A stretch of DNA of 37,852 nt, from NCBI RefSeq assembly GCF_000414115.1, contig NZ_AOPZ01000240.1, positions 1-37,852 on the forward strand. The letters are read 5' to 3'. Numbering within the stretch: position 1 is the stretch's first letter; every line of letters starts with the position of its first letter. Shown one piece after another: positions 31,986-37,852 of the stretch. Origin of the DNA: Streptomyces aurantiacus JA 4570. GTDB lineage: Bacteria; Actinomycetota; Actinomycetes; Streptomycetales; Streptomycetaceae. The position numbers were made by a program, and so were the translations under genes. The notes under the pieces are model-generated. The model was not told where the DNA came from and did no database searches. It saw only the letters and a list, made by a program, of their open reading frames with translations.

Positions 31986-32179
31986 GACGCACCGCTCGCT
32001 CCGGGACGCGGCAGCGGTCGCCGTTCGGCCTGCCTGGTCTGTTCGACCTGGTGGTCTTGTTCGGCCTGCTGGTCATGCTCGACCTGCTGGTCCTGCTCGG
32101 CCGTCTGCCAACCCGCGTGCGACGCGCGGTCGTTGGCGGGTGTCCTCTTCAGGTTCAGGAAAAGCGTGTTCGTGGTCAT
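31982..32179 (-). CDS. Small Gln/Glu-rich repeat protein coupled to DUF5994-like protein A
   Basis: 65 residues: MTTNTLFLNLKRTPANDRAS, then four copies of a six-residue repeat of the form E-(Q/H)-D-x-Q-(V/A) (EQDQQV, EHDQQA, EQDHQV, EQTRQA), then a Pro/Arg/Gly-rich end. The repeats are encoded by an 18-bp DNA repeat. GAGG about 11 bases upstream is a moderate ribosome site. Support comes from the exact four-base ATGA overlap with the following DUF5994-like gene. No family recognised; the repeat could form a short polar coil. Confidence 0.5.
   Translation of the reverse strand: MTTNTLFLNLKRTPANDRASHAGWQTAEQDQQVEHDQQAEQDHQVEQTRQAERRPLPRPGASGAS
32030..32102. repeat. Four imperfect 18-bp repeats
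   Basis: Plus-strand units such as gttcgacctggtggtctt, gttcggcctgctggtcat and gctcgacctgctggtcct follow each other at 18-bp spacing and encode the six-residue repeat of the small minus-strand protein. Confidence 0.8.
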
Positions 32180-32471
32180 GGGGGTGACCTCGCCCCGGGC
32201 ACGGCCCGGTCCGGTGACTCGCCGAGAGCGGCACGGGCATCGGGACCCGCGCACGCAGGGCCCACGGCACTTCCAGGTTACCTCCGGCCGCTGCCCGTCC
32301 AGGCAGGTGCGGCCCGCCCGGAAGGCGGCGGGCGGGCAGTCGTGGTCGGGGCTGACGCAGGAGTACCCTCGGGAGTACCGAGAGCATTCCTTGACCGGCT
32401 TCCATGCCGGTATCTCTCTCGGTTCGACAGCACCGGGCACGGCACGACAGGCCCGGGGACAGGTCGACACC

Positions 32472-33056
32472 ATGACGGTGCTCACCGCACGGCCCTCGCC
32501 GACCACACCGACCACACCGATCACCGAGGCTTCCGACTATCCGCCGGCGCGGCTGTCCATCAAGCCGCCGGGCTCACGCCCCGGCCTGCTCGACGGCGCC
32601 TGGTGGCCACGTTCCCGGGACCTCACCCGTGAACTGCCCGGCCTGACGGACCTGTTGGACCCGCTGTGCGGCCGCGTCACGCGCGTCACGGTCAACCCGA
32701 CGCACTGGCCAGTCGTACCGCGCAAGGTCCCCGTCAACGGCCATGTGGTCAAGGTGGGTTGGTACGGAAAGGAGCAGGACCCGCACCAACTCCTGGTGCT
32801 CTCCTACCGCGTCGGGCGCTGGGACCTGCTGATCATCCCCCCGGAGACCGACGCGGCAGCCGCCGGGCGCCTCATGGCCACCGCCTGCGATCCTCGTACG
32901 CTCCGTACGGGCAGCGCTCTCATCGCCGACGAGTTGGACCGCCACCCCGCGGCCCCGGCCGAGGCGGACCCGCCGGGCCGCACGCAGGCAGAGGCGTGGG
33001 AGGCGGAGGGCGGCGCCGTGGCCGCTCCCGTCGGCGCGACCGGCGGCGGGAGGTGA
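32472..33056 (+). CDS. DUF5994-like protein B
   Basis: 194 residues. Paralogue of the minus-strand DUF5994-like protein: LDGAWWPRSRDLTRELPGLTDLLDPL, then VTVNPTHWPVVPRKVPVNGHVVKVGWYG and DLLIIPPETDAAAAGRLMATA. An N-terminal Thr/Pro-rich stretch and a C-terminal Ala/Glu/Gly tail flank the core. Start ATG 32472 has a poor ribosome site (GGTCGACACC). It heads a run of plus-strand genes: 6 bp to the next ATG, whose ribosome site GGGAGG overlaps this stop region. Function unknown. Confidence 0.8.
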   Translation: MTVLTARPSPTTPTTPITEASDYPPARLSIKPPGSRPGLLDGAWWPRSRDLTRELPGLTDLLDPLCGRVTRVTVNPTHWPVVPRKVPVNGHVVKVGWYGKEQDPHQLLVLSYRVGRWDLLIIPPETDAAAAGRLMATACDPRTLRTGSALIADELDRHPAAPAEADPPGRTQAEAWEAEGGAVAAPVGATGGGR

Positions 33057-33062
33057 GGGGCC

Positions 33063-33350
33063 ATGGACACCGGCATCACCGTCGCCGTCCTCATCGCGAT
33101 GATCGCCCTGGGAGCATTCGTGATCCACCGCCTCAACGCCCAGCACGCCGAACGGATCGCACTGCACCACTACAGCCGCCGCCTTCCCGCTCGCGACGGC
33201 GCCCCCGGCAGCACGCGGCCGCAACCCGGCGGCACCGCACCACCCGCCGCCCCCGGCGTCCGTGTCCGCCGCGACCACCGGGACGGTGGTCGCGGACGCT
33301 TCCGCCCACGGCGCCGGACCAACAGAGCCGCGAAGGACCGAACGACATGA
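33063..33350 (+). CDS. Small membrane protein of unknown function
   Basis: 95 residues with one N-terminal membrane helix (VAVLIAMIALGAFVIHRL) and a basic, Pro/Arg-rich cytoplasmic tail. The ribosome site GGGAGGTGAGGGG before ATG 33063 is excellent. Stop and next start overlap (ATGA). No family recognised. The context, between a DUF5994-like gene and another small protein, suggests a co-expressed group. Confidence 0.65.
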   Translation: MDTGITVAVLIAMIALGAFVIHRLNAQHAERIALHHYSRRLPARDGAPGSTRPQPGGTAPPAAPGVRVRRDHRDGGRGRFRPRRRTNRAAKDRTT

Positions 33351-33658
33351 CCGGGCCCACGGCGGCCCGGCCCGGCCCGACCGGGCCGAGCCGCCCGGTC
33401 CTGCCGACCGACGGGCACGCCGAGGTCCGCATCCTCGCCGCCGACCCCGACGCGGCCCGGCAGGTCGCACAGCTCCTCAGCCGGTTCTTCGTCTGCGACG
33501 AACCCCGCAGCTACCCCACGGGCAGCGAAGGCGGCGGCACCCGCCTCCACCTGACCGTGGACACCCTGCCCGCCCAAGCCCAGGACCGGGTCACCAGATC
33601 CTGGCTCGCCGACAGCCGCTCACAGGCACGGCGCACCCACGCCGGCGAAACGGCCTGA
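33347..33658 (+). CDS. Small conserved-looking protein of unknown function
   Basis: 103 residues. After a Pro-rich start, HAEVRILAADPDAARQVAQLLSRFF, then SYPTGSEGGGTRLHLTVDTLPA suggests a compact alpha/beta fold with well-spaced hydrophobic positions. Coupled to the upstream membrane protein by ATGA overlap. I do not recognise a family. The desaturase gene follows after 76 bp. Confidence 0.65.
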   Translation: MTGPTAARPGPTGPSRPVLPTDGHAEVRILAADPDAARQVAQLLSRFFVCDEPRSYPTGSEGGGTRLHLTVDTLPAQAQDRVTRSWLADSRSQARRTHAGETA

Positions 33659-33734
33659 CCGCCGGGCCGCCGCCCACCGAATCCCCGGCCCCAGACCCCG
33701 GCCGCCCTTCCGGACCGAGGTCAAGGAGCCCTGT

Positions 33735-34739
33735 ATGTCCTCCAGTTCCACCCTTTCCCAAGACTCCGCCACGCCGTACGACGCCACCACATCCCAGACG
33801 TACGACGGGACGGCCCCCTTCCCCGACGACGACTCCCCGGCACCGAGGCGCCGCGGCGGCGAGCGGCTGTACGTGACGGTGACGGCGGTGATCGTCGTCC
33901 TGCCGTTCCTCGCGCTCGGCCTGGCCGCCTGGCTGCTGTGGGGCACCCTCATCCGGCCCGCCGACGCCCTGCTCGCCCTCGTCCTGTACGTGGTCACGGG
34001 GTTCGGGGTCACGGTCGGCTTCCACCGCGGCCTCACCCACGGCGGGTACCGGGCCGCCCGGCCCGTGCGGATCGCCCTCGCGGTGGCCGGCTCGATGAGC
34101 TTCCAGGGTGACGTCATCGGCTGGGTCGCCACGCACCGCCGCCATCACGCCTTCACCGACCGGCCCGGCGACCCGCACTCCCCCTACCGCTACGGCACCC
34201 ACCTGCGCGGCCAACTGCGCGGCCTCGCCCACTCGCACGTCGGCTGGCTGTTCCGGAACGACCCCACCCCCGCCGAGCGCTACGCCCCCGACCTGCTCGC
34301 CGACCGCGACATCCGCGCCGTCTCGCGGGCCTTCCCGGCCCTGTGCGTACTCACCCTGGCGCTCCCCTTCGCGCTCGGCTGGGCGATCGGCGGCACCTGG
34401 GTCCACGCCACCACCGCCCTGCTGTGGGCGGGCCTTGTCCGCATCGCGCTGCTCCACCACGTGACCTGGAGCGTCAACTCCCTGTGCCACATGATCGGCC
34501 GGCGCCCCTTCCGCACCCGGCGCCATGACCGGGCCACCAACCTGTGGCCCCTGGCCCTGCTCTCCTTCGGGGAGAGCTGGCACAACCTCCACCACGCCGA
34601 CCCCACCAGCGCCCGCCACGGCGTCGACCGGGGCCAGATCGACCCCTCCGCCGCCGTCATCCGCGTCCTCGAACGCCTCGGCTGGGTGCACGACGTGCGC
34701 TGGCCGACGCAGGACCGCGTCGCGGCCCGGCGTACGTGA
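33735..34739 (+). CDS. Membrane fatty-acid (acyl-CoA delta-9 type) desaturase
   Basis: 334 residues. The three histidine boxes of the di-iron desaturases are present: HRGLTH (97-102), HRRHH (134-138) and HNLHH (283-287), plus HHVTWSVNSLCH near 241-252. Two pairs of membrane segments surround them. The enzyme introduces a double bond into saturated acyl chains, needing oxygen and an electron donor; no ferredoxin or reductase gene is adjacent. The first ~40 residues are polar and probably disordered. Start ATG 33735 follows AAGGAG. It is the first of four consecutive plus-strand genes with a cold-adaptation flavour. Confidence 0.92.
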   Translation: MSSSSTLSQDSATPYDATTSQTYDGTAPFPDDDSPAPRRRGGERLYVTVTAVIVVLPFLALGLAAWLLWGTLIRPADALLALVLYVVTGFGVTVGFHRGLTHGGYRAARPVRIALAVAGSMSFQGDVIGWVATHRRHHAFTDRPGDPHSPYRYGTHLRGQLRGLAHSHVGWLFRNDPTPAERYAPDLLADRDIRAVSRAFPALCVLTLALPFALGWAIGGTWVHATTALLWAGLVRIALLHHVTWSVNSLCHMIGRRPFRTRRHDRATNLWPLALLSFGESWHNLHHADPTSARHGVDRGQIDPSAAVIRVLERLGWVHDVRWPTQDRVAARRT

Positions 34740-34812
34740 GCCGTACGCCACCTCTGCCGTCGAGGTTCGACTACCTCTCTGACCTGCGAACGAAAATCTG
34801 TATTGGCCGGAG

Positions 34813-34841
34813 TAGACATTGGGTGGTTGTGTGGTTATGGT
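34813..34841 (+). promoter_or_regulatory. Probable housekeeping-type promoter
   Basis: TAGACA and TATGGT separated by 17 bp, in an AT-rich setting. The best sigma-70-like match I found in the window. Confidence 0.6.
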
Positions 34842-35294
34842 TTCTCTCGTAGCCGAGTAGCAGAGATCAAGCAGGGCCCGGCAGAGACGAACTGCCGGGC
34901 AGCGGTACACGCAGTACGCAGGACGGTGCGGTGGTGGAGTCCCGAAGCCAGCGTTGTTGCAGAACGGCGACGGGGCTGACGACCGGACCGGGTGGCCCGC
35001 AGTCATCAGGGGCCGCCACGAGCAGGACCGCAGTGGAAGTACCAGCAAGTGCAGTATCCGCAGTTCGCAGTACGAATCGGTAAGTGTTGATCAAGAGGGA
35101 AGGACGGAGGAGCCGAGCGCCATCAGGATCGCCCGGGCAGAGATCTGAGCCCGGGTACCGCAGGACATCGATAGTGAGGTGGTCTCCGGTCAAGCAACCG
35201 CGATCCCCGCGGCCCCGACAGCATCAAGGTCGGGCACGCGGAAACAGGAAGCCGACGCAGTACTAGGGTCGGCAGATGGTGTAGCAGTTCCTTC

Positions 35295-35354
35295 GGGGCC
35301 CTGGTGCCGTACGGCACCAGGGGGGGCCCTGGTGCCGTACGGCACCAGGGCCCC
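35295..35354. repeat. Tandem 28-bp repeat, each copy a perfect 24-bp palindrome
   Basis: Copies 35295-35322 and 35323-35350 are identical. Each contains a 24-bp palindrome with half-site ccctggtgccgt (35299-35322 and 35327-35350). The second extends to 32 bp (35323-35354) because CCCC follows. The array ends 25 bp before the MerR-type start codon, in the leader. It could act as paired operators in DNA or as twin hairpins in RNA. Confidence 0.95.
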
Positions 35355-35379
35355 TCCACGCGTTCCACAGAGAGGTGCA

Positions 35380-35718
35380 ATGACAGCAGACGACTCGTTC
35401 GGCCGTCTCGATGACGACGACTACCCCGCGTACACCATGGGCCGGGCCGCCGAAATACTCGGCACCACCCAGAGCTTCCTCCGCGCCATCGGCGAAGCCA
35501 AGCTGATCACCCCGCTCCGCTCCGCGGGCGGCCACCGCCGCTACTCCCGCTACCAGCTGCGCATCGCCGCCCGCGCGCGGGAGCTCGTCGACCAGGGCAC
35601 CCCCATCGAGGCCGCCTGCCGCATCATCATCCTCGAAGACCAGCTCGAAGAAGCCCAGCGCATCAACGCCGAATACCGCCGCGCCGCCGAATCCGTGAAT
35701 TCACCGCCCGCGGACTGA
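35380..35718 (+). CDS. BldC-like small MerR-type DNA-binding protein
   Basis: 112 residues. An acidic start (DDSFGRLDDDDYPAY) is followed by a MerR-type winged helix: YTMGRAAEILGTTQSFLRAIGEAKLI, then RSAGGHRRYSRYQLRIAAR (GGHRRY is the MerR wing). A short helix (IEAACRIIILEDQLEEAQRINAEYRR) completes it; there is no effector-binding domain. BldC, a single-domain MerR relative, binds direct repeats cooperatively, so the tandem repeat just upstream is a natural candidate target. Start ATG 35380 follows AGAGAGG. Probably regulates itself or its neighbours (desaturase, csp, helicase); targets unproven. Confidence 0.85.
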   Translation: MTADDSFGRLDDDDYPAYTMGRAAEILGTTQSFLRAIGEAKLITPLRSAGGHRRYSRYQLRIAARARELVDQGTPIEAACRIIILEDQLEEAQRINAEYRRAAESVNSPPAD

Positions 35719-36060
35719 GCCGGTGCGCGCCGCGCGGGGCGACCGCCCGGCCCGAAACGCCGCGTTCCGCGTGGACCAATATCTACGGCCGCGAAGTGAG
35801 GGTTTAACGCGCCGGGCAGGCAGTGTTTTTGCCGCAGCCGGCAGAGTGGAATTATTTACCGTACGCGGATCCTTACCGCATGCTACTGTCTGCCCCAGTT
35901 GCAGTTGTGGTTCCCAAAAACTTCAAGCGCCTTCGCCGACACTTTCGGCCACTGGAGGCGTTTTCGTGTTGCCGGTAATTTTCCGGACGGGGCAATCATC
36001 GCGGCGACCCGGCATCCGCGCATCGCGGGTCCCGGCGTACTGCCCCAAAGGAGACAAGAC
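35719..36060 (+). promoter_or_regulatory. Promoter and long leader of the cold-shock gene
   Basis: 342 bp without a gene. TACTGT at 35884-35889 is a possible -10, giving a leader of ~165 nt before csp; long leaders are typical of cold-shock genes. The stretch 35820-35990 is AT-rich for this genome. An in-frame upstream extension from TTG 35899 exists but lacks a ribosome site and family resemblance. The proper ribosome site AAAGGAGAC lies at 36047-36055. Confidence 0.5.
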
Positions 36061-36264
36061 ATGGCGTCAGGCACCGTGAAGTGGTTCAACGCGGCCAAGG
36101 GTTTCGGCTTCATCGAGCAGGATGGCGGCGGCCCCGATGTGTTCGCCCACTTCTCGAACATCGCCGCCCAGGGCTTCCGTGAGCTGCTCGAAGGCCAGAC
36201 AGTCACCTTCGACATCGCGCAGGGCCAGAAGGGCCCGACGGCCGAGAACATCGTTCCCGCCTGA
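36061..36264 (+). CDS. CspA-family cold-shock protein
   Basis: 67 residues, a single cold-shock domain: MASGTVKWFNAAKGFGFIEQ with RNP1 (KGFGFI) and VFAHFS as RNP2, ending PTAENIVPA. It binds single-stranded RNA/DNA and acts as an RNA chaperone. Start ATG 36061 with ribosome site AAAGGAG. A strong terminator follows 19 bp after the stop, so the helicase gene needs its own promoter or readthrough. Confidence 0.97.
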   Translation: MASGTVKWFNAAKGFGFIEQDGGGPDVFAHFSNIAAQGFRELLEGQTVTFDIAQGQKGPTAENIVPA

Positions 36265-36282
36265 GACTGACGCGCACGTTGT

Positions 36283-36320
36283 AGCTGGGGCCCGCATCCC
36301 TTGGGGTGCGGGCCCCAGCT
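36283..36320 (+). terminator. Terminator after the cold-shock gene
   Basis: Stem agctggggcccgca / tgcgggccccagct (14 bp, extended by four more pairs including one wobble) around a 2-base TT apex, so the pairs next to the apex probably open to give a normal loop. Followed by GCGGTTATTT, a short T-rich stretch. Confidence 0.85.
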
Positions 36321-36505
36321 GCGGTTATTTCCCGCAGTGATGCCACCTGCGGGACAACACGACCCGCGGCCCCTTCACCAGGGACGCCCGGATTCACTTT
36401 CACTTTCGCATTCCATTCGGCCCGTTCTTGTGAGCCTCCGCGCTGCGATTTCGCTGCGGGAATTCCTTGGTACGCGCCGTATCGCCGTATCAAGGAAGGT
36501 TCCCA

Positions 36506-37852
36506 ATGAACCCCACACGTAAGAACGGCCGCTCCTCCGTCCCCCGCCGCCGCACCGGCGGCCCGGGCCGGCGGCCCGCAACGGCCCAGGGCGAGTTCGC
36601 CCTGCCGGAGACGATCACCCCCGCGCTGCCCGCGGTCGAGGCGTTCGCCGACCTCGACATGCCCGAGCAGCTGCGGGCCGCGCTCACCGCGCAAGGCGTG
36701 AGCGTCCCGTTCCCGATCCAGGGCGCGACCCTGCCCAACACCCTCGCGGGCCGCGACGCCCTGGGCCGCGGGCGCACCGGCTCCGGCAAGACCCTCGCCT
36801 TCGGCCTGGCGCTGCTGGCCCGAACCGCCGGACAGCGCGCCGAGCCCCGCCAGCCGCTGGCCCTGGTCCTGGTGCCTACGCGGGAGCTCGCCCAGCAGGT
36901 GACCGACGCACTCACCCCTTACGCCCGCTCGGTGCGGCTGCGCCTGGCCACCGTCGTCGGCGGCATGCCGATCGGCAGGCAGGCCAACGCACTGCGCGGT
37001 GGCGCCGAGGTGGTCGTCGCGACACCCGGGCGCCTCAAGGACCTCATCGACCGCGGTGACTGCCGGCTGAACCAGGTCGCGATCACCGTCCTGGACGAGG
37101 CCGACCAGATGGCCGACATGGGCTTCATGCCCCAGGTCACCCGGCTCCTGGACCAGGTCCGCCCCGAGGGCCAGCGGATGCTCTTCTCCGCCACCCTCGA
37201 CCGCAACGTCGACCTGCTGGTCCGCCGCTACCTCACCGATCCGGTCGTCCACTCCGTCGACCCGTCCGCGGGCGCGGTCACCACGATGGAACACCACGTC
37301 CTGCACGTGCACGGCGCCGACAAACACCGGACGACGACGGAGATCGCGGCCCGCGAAGGCCGGGTGATCATGTTCCTGGACACCAAGCACGCCGTCGACC
37401 GGCTGACGCGGGACCTGCTGAACAGCGGAGTGCGGGCCGCCGCCCTGCACGGCGGGAAGTCCCAGCCGCAGCGCACCCGGACCCTGACCCAGTTCAAGAC
37501 CGGCCACGTCACCGTGCTCGTCGCGACGAACGTCGCGGCCCGCGGCATCCACGTCGACAACCTCGACCTCGTCGTGAACGTCGACCCGCCGACCGACCAC
37601 AAGGACTACCTCCACCGCGGCGGCCGTACCGCGCGGGCCGGTGAGTCCGGCAGCGTCGTCACGCTCGTCACCCCCCACCAGCGCCGCGACATGACCCGCC
37701 TCATGACGGCCGCCGGCATCGTGCCCCAGACCACCCAGGTCCGCTCCGGCGAAGAGACGCTCAGCCAGATCACCGGCGCCCAGGCCCCCTCCGGCGTCCC
37801 CGTGACGATCACCGCGCCGGTGGCTGAGCGGCGCGGGCGCGGCACGGACTCA
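36506..37852 (+). CDS. DEAD-box RNA helicase (partial, C-terminus outside window)
   Basis: 449 codons are open to the right edge. After a basic N-terminus (RKNGRSSVPRRRTGGPGRR) come the helicase motifs in order: Q-motif VPFPIQ (~67-72), motif I TGSGKT (91-96), Ia PTRELA, VATPGRL, DEAD (197-200), SAT, then in domain 2 HGGKSQPQR, ATNVAARGI and HRGGRTARAG. It unwinds RNA with ATP. Located after a cold-shock protein gene, it resembles cold-induced CsdA/RhlE-type helicases. Start ATG 36506 follows AAGGAAGG. The 185 bp after the csp terminator is probably its leader. Confidence 0.95.
   Translation, partial: MNPTRKNGRSSVPRRRTGGPGRRPATAQGEFALPETITPALPAVEAFADLDMPEQLRAALTAQGVSVPFPIQGATLPNTLAGRDALGRGRTGSGKTLAFGLALLARTAGQRAEPRQPLALVLVPTRELAQQVTDALTPYARSVRLRLATVVGGMPIGRQANALRGGAEVVVATPGRLKDLIDRGDCRLNQVAITVLDEADQMADMGFMPQVTRLLDQVRPEGQRMLFSATLDRNVDLLVRRYLTDPVVHSVDPSAGAVTTMEHHVLHVHGADKHRTTTEIAAREGRVIMFLDTKHAVDRLTRDLLNSGVRAAALHGGKSQPQRTRTLTQFKTGHVTVLVATNVAARGIHVDNLDLVVNVDPPTDHKDYLHRGGRTARAGESGSVVTLVTPHQRRDMTRLMTAAGIVPQTTQVRSGEETLSQITGAQAPSGVPVTITAPVAERRGRGTDS

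Larger units (their letters stand above)
34740..35379 (+). promoter_or_regulatory. Long promoter-leader region of the MerR-type gene
   Basis: 640 bp with no credible gene. A good promoter lies near its start: TAGACA (34813-34818), 17-bp spacer, TATGGT (34836-34841). Transcription from there gives a leader of about 530 nt. The leader contains a hairpin gcccggca/tgccgggc (34876-34883 with 34893-34900), three copies of GCAGTAC (near 34920, 35070 and 35260) and a twin palindrome at 35295-35354 just before the gene. It is AT-richer than the flanks at its 5' end. It may be a structured regulatory leader or contain a separate small RNA. Confidence 0.6.

Noticed and set aside
31374..34740. Integrated element bounded by tRNA 3'-end direct repeats
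   Set aside because: No integrase and no second copy of the tRNA 3' end inside the window; the accessory status of the block rests on context only.
35899..36060. N-terminal extension of the cold-shock protein from TTG
   Set aside because: No ribosome site, while AAAGGAG precedes the canonical ATG; the extension has no family resemblance.

Overview
The window is very GC-rich (roughly 70% or more by eye), with strong third-position GC, GTG starts and many ATGA gene overlaps. Together with a WhiB-like regulator, a 6S-like RNA locus and an actinobacterial gene order, this points to a Streptomyces chromosome. From memory the order matches the S. coelicolor SCO3557-SCO3580 core region. The block acs / holin-like membrane protein / epoxide hydrolase-like / MarP / Nudix / nth / crp / MBL / RidA / DUF4177-like / two ArsA-like ATPases / WhiB / PonA also matches M. 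tuberculosis Rv3667-Rv3682.

Layout. 1-2645 (minus): start of a Tad-type secretion/pilus operon (CpaE-like, TadA, partial TadB). 3168-6335: HAD phosphatase, a probable 6S-like RNA locus, a degenerate Fic-like protein and a CooC-like ATPase. 6336-10281: a NodB-like lipoprotein divergent from a SulP transporter fused to a beta-carbonic anhydrase. 10373-14553: acetyl-CoA synthetase, a 32-C homopolymer, a frameshifted nhaA and a holin-like membrane protein. 14550-19370: epoxide hydrolase-like, MarP protease, Nudix hydrolase and endonuclease III. 19781-26512: Crp, a nucleotidyltransferase-fold protein, MBL hydrolase, Nudix, RidA, DUF4177-like protein and two coupled ArsA-like ATPases. 26641-31252: wblA, class A PBP, YqeY-like protein and metallophosphoesterase. 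31374-31447: tRNA-Pro(CGG).

After the tRNA the SCO3557-3580-like order ends and an accessory-looking block begins: two DUF5994-like paralogues on opposite strands, three small unknown genes and a membrane fatty-acid desaturase. These are followed by a BldC-like MerR-type regulator behind a leader of about 530 nt, a cold-shock protein and a DEAD-box RNA helicase running off the window. Desaturase + CspA + DEAD-box helicase suggests membrane and RNA adaptation to cold, with the small MerR-type protein as possible controller; this is inference.

The strongest sequence-level oddities are perfect or near-perfect tandem duplications: 25 bp inside nhaA (breaking its frame), 22 bp before the holin-like gene, 22 bp across the crp stop codon, 28 bp (each copy a palindrome) before the MerR-type gene, a 10-bp unit repeated six times before a Nudix gene, and the 32-C tract after acs. 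I see no CRISPR array, transposase, integrase or prophage module.
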